From: Paenibacillus thalictri
GTDB taxonomy: Bacteria > Bacillota > Bacilli > Paenibacillales > NBRC-103111
DNA length: 64,000 nt
Direction: 5' to 3'
NCBI RefSeq assembly: GCF_004307995.1
Contig: NZ_SIRE01000012.1
Coordinates: forward strand, 186,001-250,000
Numbering within the stretch: the first letter of the stretch is position 1; every line of letters begins with the position of its first letter. The translations under genes were made by a program, and so were the position numbers. Shown here one piece after another: positions 44,374-53,711 of this stretch. The notes below the pieces were generated by a model. That model did no database searches and was not told the origin of the DNA. It saw only the letters and a program-made list of their open reading frames with translations.

Positions 44374-45168
44374 TCAACAAATGAATTCATTGACTGAGAA
44401 AATGACCTTATAATCGGTCAGTCCGATCGAAGCCATCCTCTTGTCAATTTCCGGACCAAATTGCTCACGGGCAACAGAGATAATATCCCATATGCTGTAA
44501 ACACACGGCCCTTCTCCGTGAATGCCTTGAATGGTAAACCGTAGTTCATCATTGACCTCAAAACAATCAAACATATCAAAAGTACTTTGAACGGCTTGAC
44601 AGATAGATCCCTTTTTCTCCACTGAATATCCGGCAACATTGATGGCGAGTCCGAAGAAAGGCATGAACAGTTCTGTATTCCCGTCCATCTCGTCCATATA
44701 ATCAATTGTGAAAGCATATCTCTCGTTCGCCATCTTATCACTAATCTCGCGAGCTGCTCCTTTGATTCCTTCCTCGCGGATTAGGACGTACAATGGCTTG
44801 CAAATTTCATACTCTTCACGTTGTTCGTTAGACTTGCCATTGTCGTGAGCAAGCGATATCTCGAATCTCCTACCGTCGATACAGTAGCCTTCAACTTTGT
44901 CGGTCAGTTCAGCAATCAGACATGCCTTTTCATCCCGCTGGGTCTTCAAGAGTTCCATTTCAGCGAGATAGTCGATTACCTGCTTTTCCGAATCAATGAA
45001 ATGAGGAGCAAGAAACTTTCTCTCTCGAACTTTTTCGCGTTGAAAGTCCTTAAGAAAGCAGCAGCCTATGGCTTGGACATTGCCCGCCTCGATTTGCTTC
45101 CTTAAGAAGGCTTCCTCATAAAGATTTTGGATCTCTCGGGCCTGAATGATGATTTCTGTAGTTAGCAT
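44374..45168 (-). CDS. Unknown 264-residue element protein
   Basis: The gene starts MLTTEIIIQAREIQNLYEEA with AAGGAGGAACCCAAA upstream, an ideal ribosome site. The product is soluble with a charged middle. No motif recognised. It seems to be the first gene of the element's long minus-strand operon: a terminator closes the next upstream gene. Confidence 0.65.
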   Translation of the reverse strand: MLTTEIIIQAREIQNLYEEAFLRKQIEAGNVQAIGCCFLKDFQREKVRERKFLAPHFIDSEKQVIDYLAEMELLKTQRDEKACLIAELTDKVEGYCIDGRRFEISLAHDNGKSNEQREEYEICKPLYVLIREEGIKGAAREISDKMANERYAFTIDYMDEMDGNTELFMPFFGLAINVAGYSVEKKGSICQAVQSTFDMFDCFEVNDELRFTIQGIHGEGPCVYSIWDIISVAREQFGPEIDKRMASIGLTDYKVIFSVNEFIC

Positions 45169-45313
45169 TTTGGGTTCCTCCTTGTAGTTGGTGGTTTGTT
45201 TACTCAGTTTTCAAAGAGCAATTAACTTACAAGTCAAATACTATACCTTCTTGCGAAGTGCTCGTAGAAGGGGAAAAAATCTATTTTTTTACCCTCCCAT
45301 GCCCCTCTGAAAG

Positions 45314-45341
45314 CAAAAAAACAGCATCCAAGCGACGCTGT
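45314..45341 (-). terminator. Terminator after the 278-residue gene
   Basis: On the minus strand ACAGCGTC-GCTTG-GATGCTGT is followed by seven T. Confidence 0.85.
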
Positions 45342-45355
45342 CTTTAAAATAATAT

Positions 45356-46192
45356 CTATTTAATTTTGCTCTTGCTTTTCAAGTCGTTAAGCAAACGTTC
45401 TGTCTGTTTTAATTCTTCACTTGAAGGCTTATTTAATTCCGTGGCAATGGGCATTCCATTAATGATCTGATTGGCTTCCCAAATTAGCTGCTCAACAGGT
45501 TCCAGGAGCTTACTGTCCAGCTCTGAACATGCGTCCAGTTCACTTAACGAACTATATCGTAAATCGCTAACAATTTCGGTAACCTTCCTGAAATGATGAT
45601 TGGCAGTGATCAGAATCTGTTTATAATAACTCAGCAATCCGATCTTATCCGGGTCGTTAAGCATGCTTTCGGTTACAATCGGAATTAGTTCCTGTATCGA
45701 TCCGATTATTTCATTTACCGCTTCATTTCTTACTTGCTGAACCGCTTCGTTAACCTTATACCTCGTTAGCACCTGCATTCGGGCCAATTGGTCATACCGA
45801 TCTTTTCCGAACAATCGTTCGTCTAAGATTAAATCGACTATTTTAATAAAAGCCTCTACCTCTTTGTAGTCAACTTCGCTATAAGCCTTTTTTCGAATCT
45901 TCTTCATTGCAGGCGAGGTGTAGCTTTTTAGCAACTTTATTACCTGATCTTTATGTTCAGCCGGTATGGCAAATGCTTGGTTTTCGGGCTTAAGTACATC
46001 AACGTTAACACCTAAGCAGCTCAGCATTTCCTTAAACCGCTTTTTTTGCTCTATGTAAAAATGATGTTTTGGATCGAAGGCTGTTTCTGTTTGATCCTTT
46101 TTCTGCTTAGCATTTTCTTTATCATTTTTAGAACTAAAGTACTCGTTACAGATTTCATACAGCGAAACCGTAGGAATTTCATTTTGCTGCAT
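45356..46192 (-). CDS. Unknown helical 278-residue protein
   Basis: The gene starts MQQNEIPTVSLYEICNEYFS behind CCGGAGGAATTATAAAA. The product is mostly helical, with Lys-rich and Leu/Ile-rich patches (KKIRKKAYSEVDYKEVEAF; EQLIWEANQI). It ends in a basic tail KSKSKIK. No family recognised. It is transcribed alone, with terminators on both sides. Confidence 0.65.
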   Translation of the reverse strand: MQQNEIPTVSLYEICNEYFSSKNDKENAKQKKDQTETAFDPKHHFYIEQKKRFKEMLSCLGVNVDVLKPENQAFAIPAEHKDQVIKLLKSYTSPAMKKIRKKAYSEVDYKEVEAFIKIVDLILDERLFGKDRYDQLARMQVLTRYKVNEAVQQVRNEAVNEIIGSIQELIPIVTESMLNDPDKIGLLSYYKQILITANHHFRKVTEIVSDLRYSSLSELDACSELDSKLLEPVEQLIWEANQIINGMPIATELNKPSSEELKQTERLLNDLKSKSKIK

Positions 46193-46453
46193 TTTTATAA
46201 TTCCTCCGGTTAAGCCAAGTATCGTTAATATTACTCAATTCAACTACGGACGTATAATCGTAGATCCCTTCAAGGATACACATATTTATTGCAACCCCCT
46301 ACACATTTTATACGCTTTTGCCTATATGAGCTCATTTTATCGTGATTCGTTCATTAAAACAAAAATTTACAGCATCTTTGACCGTATATACATTTCCTAT
46401 ATGGGAAAGGAAAATCCCTAAATCTCAGCGACTTAGGGAATTTTAGAGTTAGT
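46193..46453. other. Intergenic region with promoter of one gene and terminator of another
   Basis: TCCCTAA (46415-46421) and TTAGGGA (46433-46439), with TTTT on the minus strand, end the 155-residue gene. The remaining AT-rich part should hold the promoter of the gene starting at 46192. Confidence 0.55.
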
Positions 46454-46921
46454 TCAAATATTCTTCCTAACCAGTTTCAATTTTATCTTCGGCAGTATGT
46501 CTCCTTGTTCGTTGATTAGCTGGATGTCAGAATCGATGTCATAGTTTCTGAACAATGCGACTACAAAAACGACCGCTAACGCGATGATGGCGGTAACGAT
46601 GACCGTTTCTGAAACACCGACAGCGGCTAATGTAGCGGCAGTAGCGTTTTGTGGAACCTTTTCCAATTGGGCCAGTTTGTCCTTAACCCTATAGGCTTGG
46701 CTCACGTTTTCAGCCAGTTCCCCGACGACGATAATGGTCCCATATCGTTTGTCGACGGCATCCTGCAGTTCTGCTTTGGTACTTACTGTGATTTGCCGCT
46801 CAGCGAAGGTGCGATCATCCCGGAAGCGCTTGTTATCCTGTTTCCCTGCTCGTTTTACCGCCGCCTCGGCTTTTTTCATGTCTACTTTGTTGCGAAGCAT
46901 ATCGAAAAAAAGTAAGCCCAT
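46454..46921 (-). CDS. Membrane protein of unknown function, 155 residues
   Basis: ATG 46921 (MGLLFFDMLRNKVDM) follows GGGGGAGCAGTCA; the longer frame to 46987 crosses the upstream terminator. The product has a basic N-terminal half and one strong membrane span (VIVTAIIALAVVFVVALF, about 108-126), then a short C-terminal tail ending KLKLVRKNI. A patch TIIVVGELAENVSQ looks strand-like. Family unknown. Confidence 0.65.
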   Translation of the reverse strand: MGLLFFDMLRNKVDMKKAEAAVKRAGKQDNKRFRDDRTFAERQITVSTKAELQDAVDKRYGTIIVVGELAENVSQAYRVKDKLAQLEKVPQNATAATLAAVGVSETVIVTAIIALAVVFVVALFRNYDIDSDIQLINEQGDILPKIKLKLVRKNI

Positions 46922-46957
46922 TGACTGCTCCCCCATTCTACTGCTGCTGATTGAAAC

Positions 46958-46983
46958 CCCATGTCCGCTATTGCGAACATGGG
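46958..46983 (-). terminator. Terminator of the stalk/ankyrin gene
   Basis: CCCATGTCCGC and GCGAACATGGG form an 11-bp stem (one G-T pair) with a short loop, right after the stalk/ankyrin gene. Confidence 0.7.
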
Positions 46984-46998
46984 ACATTCTATTTATTT

Positions 46999-48315
46999 CT
47001 ACTTCGCGGCGGCATTGAGCATGTTTCCGATCTTTGTACTCCCGTTCTTATACGCTATGTTTAAAAGCGTCAGGCCATTTGTTCTCGGATTAGGGTTAGC
47101 CCCCGCATCAAGGAGAGTCTGTACGATCTGCACATAAGCGTCGTCGTCATTTTTAGCGCTGCTTACCGCATAGAAAAGCGGCGTATTGCCCAAGTCATCG
47201 GTTTGATTAACGTCTGCACCTTTGGTAATCAGGTCTTTGACAGCTTCGGTGTTCTTGTCGAAGATTGCACTCTTTAGGCCGGTCTTTACGTCATAGACCT
47301 TTTCCTTTAGCTTCTGCTCTTCTTCGGCCTTCCGCTGTGCTTCCTTAGCGCTCGCCTCGTCCAAGTATTTGTCCAGTGCGGCAAATAGGTTTCCCGCCGC
47401 GAACACGGTTGTCTGCGCATTAAACTCGTTGCCCTGCTTATTGACAAACCTTGCTGCTGATGCGCCTACCGGAACGCCCCTCATTTCGATGGTGTCCCCT
47501 TTTCCATAGTTAGTTGAACCTACGTAGAATACCTGAAAATACAGTCCGCCGCTCTCATTTTCCCCGAAAGCGATCGTCACGACTTGTCCGTTGTCCAGGT
47601 TTACTTCTTTGACGTCGAAAAGACGAATCCGATTGAGCTCCGTGATGGTCGAGCTGTATTTTACCGGATTTTTGGAAAGTTCGCTGCTGCCGATTTTTTG
47701 CGCTTTGCTTTCCAACGAAAACTTGCCTCTGTTCTCCGAGAAGAAAGCATCTGCGTTGCTTGCAAGTACGTTGTATGTAGCATCGCTCATTTTCAAGCCG
47801 GTATCGGTGTTAGCGGCAATTACTTCTTTCAAAACATCGGCGTAGCCCTTATATGTCCCGCTATCTGCTTTCGAGAGCTGGGACTTATCGGTTGAGATCA
47901 GAACAGAGCGCGTATCTCCGTCCCATTCGATTTTCTCGCCCAGTGCTTCGCCAACGAAACGCAGCGGCACCATCGTACTTCCGTTGACGATTTCCGGAGC
48001 GACATCCAAATCGGCTTCAGTCTGCCCAATCCAAGCGCCTTTCCAGCCAATCTGCAAACGAATGCTCTTACCTTCTTTTGTAGCGTCTATAATTTGCTTG
48101 TTTCCATCCCATTCAACGGCTGCTCCAAGAGCCTCGAAGATCGCTCTCATTGGCACAAGCGTAGAACCATCCTTGATAATCGGTGGCTGTTCGAATGTTT
48201 GCTGCTTTCCTTTCAGGTATACATTGATTGCATCATCCGCAAATGCAGTTCCGACCTGTCCGAGTAATAGGGCGGCAGTGGCAATAGGTGCAAGTATTCG
48301 CTTTTTCATTTTCAA
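46999..48315 (-). CDS. Secreted stalk-domain protein with ankyrin repeats
   Basis: TTG 48315 fits GAGGT spacing best; ATG 48309 gives nearly the same product of about 437 residues. A signal peptide is clear (MKKRILAPIATAALLLGQ, ending TAFA). Two copper-amine-oxidase-N 'stalk' units follow (TLVPMRAIFEALGAAVEWDG and MVPLRFVGEALGEKIEWDG). A middle domain of unknown type follows, and the C-terminus has two to three ankyrin repeats (KGADVNQTDDLGNTPLFYA, DAGANPNPRTNGLTLLN). Stalk domains are common Paenibacillus surface modules; ankyrin repeats bind proteins. Confidence 0.8.
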   Translation of the reverse strand: MKMKKRILAPIATAALLLGQVGTAFADDAINVYLKGKQQTFEQPPIIKDGSTLVPMRAIFEALGAAVEWDGNKQIIDATKEGKSIRLQIGWKGAWIGQTEADLDVAPEIVNGSTMVPLRFVGEALGEKIEWDGDTRSVLISTDKSQLSKADSGTYKGYADVLKEVIAANTDTGLKMSDATYNVLASNADAFFSENRGKFSLESKAQKIGSSELSKNPVKYSSTITELNRIRLFDVKEVNLDNGQVVTIAFGENESGGLYFQVFYVGSTNYGKGDTIEMRGVPVGASAARFVNKQGNEFNAQTTVFAAGNLFAALDKYLDEASAKEAQRKAEEEQKLKEKVYDVKTGLKSAIFDKNTEAVKDLITKGADVNQTDDLGNTPLFYAVSSAKNDDDAYVQIVQTLLDAGANPNPRTNGLTLLNIAYKNGSTKIGNMLNAAAK

Positions 48316-48494
48316 TTTGATTACCTCGCTTATGTTTTGATAGTGGGATGAACCGCCAAGCACAATCGTATTTAATAATACAACAATGTGTCATATTTTG
48401 TATTATTAAATAATATTTTATCATCTAATTCGTATTCTTGGTAGTTGGTTACTAACATTCACTCTCTCTTACGCTTATCATGAGGTGATTTCCC

Positions 48495-48866
48495 ATGGTT
48501 CATAAAGCGAAGAGTGATCAAAAAGCTGCGGAAGCGTTTGTAAAAATAGTAGGAGATAAAATCCGGGTACTTCGTACGGAGAAAGGATTATCACAAGAGA
48601 AACTGGGAGAATTGGCCGAGCTGAATTCGAACTACATCGGCCAGATTGAGCGCGGCGAAAAAAGCCTTTCCGTTTTTACTCTGAAGAAGATCGCCGATGG
48701 ACTGTCCATGTCATTAGAGGAATTATTTCGGTTAATCGACCCTGCCGATCAAACAGATGCATTGGGGGAAATAATAGGATTGCTATCGAGGAGGCCGGTG
48801 CAGGAGCACGCTAAGGCTTTGAAGGTTGTAAAAGCGGTACTGGAATGGAACGATAGCGTTAAGTAA
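48495..48866 (+). CDS. XRE/Cro-type transcriptional regulator
   Basis: The 123-residue protein has an HTH_3 domain (IRVLRTEKGLSQEKLGELAE, LNSNYIGQIERGEKSLSV, KIADGLSM) followed by a short helical tail. GAGGTGATTTCCC lies before the ATG. It is divergent from the stalk/ankyrin gene and may control it or element genes. Confidence 0.85.
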   Translation: MVHKAKSDQKAAEAFVKIVGDKIRVLRTEKGLSQEKLGELAELNSNYIGQIERGEKSLSVFTLKKIADGLSMSLEELFRLIDPADQTDALGEIIGLLSRRPVQEHAKALKVVKAVLEWNDSVK

Positions 48867-49125
48867 ATTGAGATGGCTTATGGTCCATATGACGGGCCGT
48901 AAGCTTTTTGTTTGCCTGGACAATAAGCAGCTCTCGTTCGAGTTTAACTTGGACTTCGTGCATAGCACTCAATATATCGCGGACAGTTTGAACATGAACA
49001 GGACCGTCTTTGTCGTAAAGCGTCTGCAATACCGCGTCGATCGTCTCTTTGCATGTTTCAATTCGGTTGATTAAATTATCTTCTTCCTCAACAAGCTCTT
49101 GATAATTCTCAAGTGGATTTGTCAT
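48859..49125 (-). CDS. Small coiled-coil protein
   Basis: The 88-residue protein (MTNPLENYQELVEEEDNLIN) starts behind AAAGGAGGTGAGGATCG. It is predicted almost entirely helical with heptad-like Leu/Ile. It overlaps the XRE gene end by eight bases, tail to tail. No family recognised. Confidence 0.6.
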   Translation of the reverse strand: MTNPLENYQELVEEEDNLINRIETCKETIDAVLQTLYDKDGPVHVQTVRDILSAMHEVQVKLERELLIVQANKKLTARHMDHKPSQFT

Positions 49126-49200
49126 CGATCCTCACCTCCTTTCCGGCAGCTTTGCTTTGACAACTTTTACGGTCATTTTGCTTGAAGCAAGCCCAGCAAA

Positions 49201-49629
49201 CTATTCTTTAGGATTACGAGTCTCTGAGCCGCAATCGTCTGTGTCAGCTGACGTGGCTTTACCTCTTAGAGCTGCTTCTTGGGCTTCTGGAGATACAAAA
49301 ATAGGAGAAGCTAATTCCGATACCCAACCAAGAGCAAGTTCATTCGGGCTACCTTCCCTGAGTGGAGGTCCGTCTGCCCATTCATCCTCTTTAGTAAATC
49401 GGATGTCTGTTTCCGTCATGCATACAAACAGGTCGGTGCCATCGAAATAAGGATTTACACTCGCACCTTCTTGAAGGGTCAGGGCTATACGGACCTTTAA
49501 TGTAGTTGCAAGGTCACATTCGTCATGTAATTGCTCTGCCGCGGAAACGGCTAACAAGTGAATCGTATCGTCCGGGTTAAATTCTTGTTTGAGAAAATCC
49601 AGTATCCGTTGATGCCGCGTGTGATTCAT
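49201..49629 (-). CDS. Unknown 142-residue protein
   Basis: ATG 49629 (MNHTRHQRILDFLKQEF) follows CAGGAGAATGACG. The product is acidic, with IHLLAVSAAEQLHDECDLAT near its start and a disordered tail. No family recognised. A hairpin (AACCTC 49681-49686 with GAGGTT 49702-49707) lies upstream in its leader and could be a terminator or attenuator. Confidence 0.55.
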   Translation of the reverse strand: MNHTRHQRILDFLKQEFNPDDTIHLLAVSAAEQLHDECDLATTLKVRIALTLQEGASVNPYFDGTDLFVCMTETDIRFTKEDEWADGPPLREGSPNELALGWVSELASPIFVSPEAQEAALRGKATSADTDDCGSETRNPKE

Positions 49630-49869
49630 CGTCATTCTCCTGTTCATTTTGGGTTTGTAATGATGCAAAACAAAGAAAGCAACCTCCGTCCAAGTTGGAT
49701 AGAGGTTACTTTTGGGTGAAGTCGTGGTCTCCTTTCAAATTTAGCTGATTACCTTCGTATCAGGATTATTATATATGCTTATTTTTGGTAGCAGTTCGTC
49801 TTTTCATAAAGCTTCTTCCATACTAAAATGTTACTATTGTTACTATTAACCAATATTGGAAGGTGCACC

Positions 49870-51066
49870 ATGTCGATTAAACTGGCGATAGCTCTGGAAG
49901 ATAATAAAATATTCCGGCATATAAGCGAACGATTAGACCGTTCAAAATCATATACCTGTCCCTTCTGCCTAGCTCCTGTTCAAAGTAAAAAAGGACAGGA
50001 ACGTCAGCATCATTTTGCTCATTTGCCAGGGACAAGTTGCTCAGCAAATGAGGAAACTCTCCTGCACTTTAATGCAAAACACTATCTCGCATACTGTATT
50101 AAAAACAAATTTGATATTGCGATCCATGTCCCTGTGGAAATCTTGCCCCCTAAACTAAAAGGCACTTTGCTTAGTCTTGGAATAAGGGAATATCCTTTGT
50201 CGCTTCTCTCTCTAACTTCATTTTACAAAAGTCGTGGAGCAATAGTTGAAAAAGCTATTGGACCATATATAGCTGACGTATTTATGCTGTTATACGATAT
50301 TGATATACAGAGCGGTATTTCAGAGGAGGGTTTCGTTTTCGAGATTGTTGTAACTCACGAAATGGAGCAAGAAAAACAGCATTGGCTAATTGATAATAAC
50401 ATCAACTTCCTTGAATTAGCTCCACGGGCATTTGACGACAATACCTTTTCGTTTCGAGCTTTACGGTTGCATTTCCCGGATTACTTTTCCAATCTCCAAA
50501 CTAATTTGATAAATACAACTGCCGAAACTTTCCATCAAGAGCTAACAGAGGTTATAAAAGAAAATATACGTTTAGAAACAGATCAAAAAATTGAACAATC
50601 TCTAAAGCTCAAAGCTTGGGATTGGGTGGTTGACCGTATTCTCTATAGAGATGACTTACGTACATGGGTACCTGATGAAATTCAACGTGAAATGAAAAGT
50701 ATAACGGTTAAACCTTTCTGGGACCAGGAAATTAGAAAAGTTACGATGTTCGGGGCGACTTATAAGAAAGTCCGGGAGCATAGAATGGTATTTGCATTAG
50801 ATGAATCTGATCGAGAGTTCCTCATTTTGAATGAAAAGATCCTCCTTGCAGAACTATTGAAAGTCTTATCTGTTGCATATCCTGCAGAAATGATTATTGG
50901 CAAGTCATTACAAGGGAAAGAAGGGGTTATCGGATTCAGTTTTCACAATGTTATTGATCCGATTAATTACGAAAAGGAATGGAAGAATAGTCTCAAAAAA
51001 GTATTTGATTCCGTCAGAAACCGATTAGAACTGGGATCAGAAGATAAAAATGGACAAAATTATTAA
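49870..51066 (+). CDS. CoiA-like nuclease-fold protein
   Basis: ATG 49870 follows GGAAGGTGCACC; the longer frame with a run of leucines from 49828 is unlikely. The 398-residue protein has the CoiA N-terminal signature CPFCLAPVQSKKGQERQHHF with H-F-A-H, and a nuclease-like core (PYIADVFMLLYD, then FEIVVTHEMEQEKQ) that fits the restriction-like D...E-x-V pattern. CoiA helps process incoming DNA during competence; element-borne relatives may act on invading DNA. The region is AT-rich compared with its surroundings. Confidence 0.7.
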   Translation: MSIKLAIALEDNKIFRHISERLDRSKSYTCPFCLAPVQSKKGQERQHHFAHLPGTSCSANEETLLHFNAKHYLAYCIKNKFDIAIHVPVEILPPKLKGTLLSLGIREYPLSLLSLTSFYKSRGAIVEKAIGPYIADVFMLLYDIDIQSGISEEGFVFEIVVTHEMEQEKQHWLIDNNINFLELAPRAFDDNTFSFRALRLHFPDYFSNLQTNLINTTAETFHQELTEVIKENIRLETDQKIEQSLKLKAWDWVVDRILYRDDLRTWVPDEIQREMKSITVKPFWDQEIRKVTMFGATYKKVREHRMVFALDESDREFLILNEKILLAELLKVLSVAYPAEMIIGKSLQGKEGVIGFSFHNVIDPINYEKEWKNSLKKVFDSVRNRLELGSEDKNGQNY

Positions 51067-51579
51067 GTTAGCCCTACTATAAGGAATCTGATTATAGAAG
51101 ACTATCACTGACAAAGTAATCTCTTCAAAAACCGATAATGGAGTTGTTTATAATGTTAATTATAGGGTTAAATCAATTACTAAGAAATTTTGGTATTAAT
51201 CTTACACAATACGAATTTAACCAATATATCCCGAAACTTCGAGATTACTTCTTTCCTTTTTTGCTTCAGGAAAAGAAGCATGTTACTGATGCAGGAACTT
51301 TATTTAAGTTTGAACTAACTAGAAGTGATATTGTTAAGAGCACTGAGTATTATATACTGAAAAATGAAAAGGTAAAAAGCAAAAGTGCAATTGATGATTT
51401 TCTAACTGCTTTGAATTGTTTTTTTGAAGAGGAAATTTATGAAAAATATCCAAACCAAAATTTGATGAATATACGACCTTTTAATAAGTTGAGTTCAGAG
51501 ATTGAGAACCGGCTGAACACCCGAATTATTGAGTCAAGGTGGCTTAACAGGCATCTTACTTAGAAATGCTCAAAATTGC

Positions 51580-52542
51580 TTAAACTTTTATTATTTTAGG
51601 GCACATTTGTCCTGCCGCAATCGCTTTACGGAACTGCTCAGGAGCAAGATCGTTCAGACTTCCGTGCATACGGCGCTTATTATAAAACTCAATATAAACT
51701 GTAACGGTACTGTAAGCTTCCTGGTAGTTCGCAAACTCATGCCTCTGTAGACACTCTGATTCGAGTACGCTATGGAAAGATTCAATGTGAGCGTTCTTAT
51801 TCGGCGTTCTAGGAGGAATACGCTCATGGATCGTTTCGTGCTTCAGACAACCTTCTTCAAAGACATGGCTAATAAACTGCGGTCCGTTATCTGTCCGAAC
51901 GATAGGACGTTCTTGCGTTTGAAACAACTGCCGTTTCCACAGGCTTCGCTGTATAAGAGCTGCTGCGTGTTTTCCTTCGCAGGAGAGTCCGAAGTGAAAA
52001 TCGATGATCTCTCGGTCACATACATCCAGCACGCAGAGTAGGAAAAAGAACCGATGTTCTCCCGCGATGTAGCCGTACTTCACGTCCATTTCCCAGAGTT
52101 GATTCGATGCCGTAATCTCTCGATTGTTTGCCAGCTTACGCGGGAATGCGCTACGTTTGCGGCGCTGCGGCTGCAGAAGATTCATATCCTTCAACAGACG
52201 ATAGACCTTCTTTTTGTTAATGACTAGCCCGTACTCACGTCGTAAATAGACCGTGAGCTTACGATAACCATATACATCGGTTTCATCGCCGCTTATGAGC
52301 TCACACAACCACTCGCAGATCTGCTCATCACTGACGATTTTCTTATCCACCGTTTGTGAGAAGCCCGGTACAGGGCGTCCTCCGTGCTTCTCACTTCTAG
52401 CATACGGAGCGTTCTTTTTGCGGTAGTAGTAAATCTGCTCGCTAACACCGACGATCTGTAAAATGCGATTAGCCGCATGCCCCAGCCTAATCCACTTGTC
52501 GGCTATTTCAATTTTGTCCGATAAGCTGGGTTCTGCTTTTTT
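51580..52542 (-). CDS. IS3 transposase OrfB (DDE catalytic part, made by -1 frameshift)
   Basis: The frame is open from the slip site at 52536-52542: ADKWIRLGHAANRILQIVGV and SEQIYYYRKK form the HTH_21-like start, and the rve domain follows with D in WEMDVKYGYI, D in RTDNGPQF and E in NKNAHIESFHSVLE. An OrfAB fusion through the A6G slip signal is expected. All catalytic residues are present, so the IS may still move. Confidence 0.88.
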   Translation of the reverse strand, partial: KKAEPSLSDKIEIADKWIRLGHAANRILQIVGVSEQIYYYRKKNAPYARSEKHGGRPVPGFSQTVDKKIVSDEQICEWLCELISGDETDVYGYRKLTVYLRREYGLVINKKKVYRLLKDMNLLQPQRRKRSAFPRKLANNREITASNQLWEMDVKYGYIAGEHRFFFLLCVLDVCDREIIDFHFGLSCEGKHAAALIQRSLWKRQLFQTQERPIVRTDNGPQFISHVFEEGCLKHETIHERIPPRTPNKNAHIESFHSVLESECLQRHEFANYQEAYSTVTVYIEFYNKRRMHGSLNDLAPEQFRKAIAAGQMCPKIIKV

Positions 52543-52835
52543 AGCAAGTCACGTAATACAGCGATCTCCAGATCTTTTTCGCCAAGCAATCCCTTCAGTT
52601 GTTTATTTTCTCCTTCGAGAGAACGAAACTCCTGTGGGGAAGGAACATACGTTTTAATGATCTTGGCTGACGCTTCGGACTGTTGCCAATCTGTATGCTC
52701 AGCTTCATTCATCCACCGATATAACATCTTTGGATTCATGTTATGTCTGCGTGCAACCTGTGAGGCATTACCGACTTCTTTCGCTTCCTGAATGATCTGT
52801 TGTTTGAACTCCAGTGTGAACCTTCTCCGTTGCAT
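52503..52835 (-). CDS. IS3 transposase OrfA
   Basis: The 110-residue protein has an HTH (RFTLEFKQQIIQEAKEVGNA, SQVARRHNMNPKMLYRWMNE) and a leucine-zipper tail. The gene contains A-AAA-AAG (52536-52542 on the minus strand) in the frame that permits -1 ribosomal slippage into orfB. Confidence 0.9.
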   Translation of the reverse strand: MQRRRFTLEFKQQIIQEAKEVGNASQVARRHNMNPKMLYRWMNEAEHTDWQQSEASAKIIKTYVPSPQEFRSLEGENKQLKGLLGEKDLEIAVLRDLLKKQNPAYRTKLK

Positions 52836-53595
52836 AAAAAATCCCCTCCATTGGTTCTATCTCTAGCTTACACTGTTACGTGGACTAGACTCAAATCCAA
52901 TTTCGGGGCTAAAGAGGAACAATCTTACCCACATTAAAGAACTAAAAGAAAGAGAATCCAACCCCTCGATTACTGAAGATCACTTTAATCATATAGTTAG
53001 ACTTTTAGCAGAGCGTTCTAAAGATACATTTGTATCTGTTCAAGTCAAGTTAATTGTAAAACTATTATTACTATATGGATTTAAATTCAATAGAATAATT
53101 GAACTTAGCCTTGATGCTTTTGATCCAGAGAAGAGAACTTTAGAAATCAGCTTCAAAAATGGACATAATAAACAGGTTTTTCTTGAGTTACCATACTCGT
53201 TATATAAAGATATGAAAACCCACTATGACATACGAACAAGTTACAAGTCCGGAAATAGTAATTTATTTATAACTAGAGCTGGCTCCCTAATCACTAACGC
53301 ATTTATTAGTGATTTCCTAAATAAAGCAAGAACAAGCTACTTTTCTGGAAGCAAGCAAGATGAGTACTTAAAGAATCCGTTTACCCCGACGGGCCTGGCT
53401 AAATATGCTATAACAAATATGATTTTACAGGGCATGGATCAATCTACAATTGTTCATATTACAGGTGTAGAAAATGATATTTATCAGGATTGTAAAGACC
53501 AAATCTCTTACGAAGATTACAACCGAATGATTAACCATAATTTCAGAGGAATAAAAACATTTGACTTACTTTAGTTAAATGATTCGAACTTTTGA

Positions 53596-53636
53596 GGGCT
53601 CTATTAGTTCTAAACCAAGCTAATAGGACCCTTTCT
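53596..53636 (+). terminator. Terminator after the interrupted recombinase-like gene
   Basis: GGGCTCTATTAG and CTAATAGGACCC form the stem, followed by TTTCTTCTCC. Confidence 0.75.
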
Positions 53637-53697
53637 TCTCCATCCCTCATCCTACCCTCTATAACCTCATTGAACGCCTCTACGCCCTCCCCTTTCG

Positions 53698-53711
53698 AAA
53701 AATTTAGCCGT
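53698..53711. repeat. Right inner inverted repeat of the element
   Basis: AAAAATTTAGCCGT matches the reverse complement of 30054-30067 over all 14 bases. Confidence 0.7.

Larger units (their letters stand above)
51537..52890 (-). mobile_element. IS3-family insertion sequence
   Basis: About 1.35 kb. The flanks carry TCA (possibly TCAA) at 51534-51537 and 52891-52894, a short target duplication typical of IS3 elements. Imperfect ends share GT...TAACAG (GGTGGCTTAACAG on the left, GTCCACGTAACAG on the right, inverted). The exact ends are inferred from restoration of the interrupted reading frame. Confidence 0.75.
51153..53574 (+). pseudogene. Tyrosine-recombinase-like gene interrupted by an IS3-family element
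   Basis: The 5' part (51153-51536, MLIIGLNQLLRNFGINLTQY ... RIIES) and the 3' part (from 52891, reading NPISGLKRNNLTHIKELKER to 53574) join in frame if the insertion is removed. The 3' part ends KNPFTPTGLAKYAITNMILQ and GMDQSTIVHITGVENDIYQD, which has the spacing of an integrase C-terminus, but the classical R-H-R set is weak. The joined protein would have about 355 residues. The gene is inactive unless the IS leaves precisely. Confidence 0.6.
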
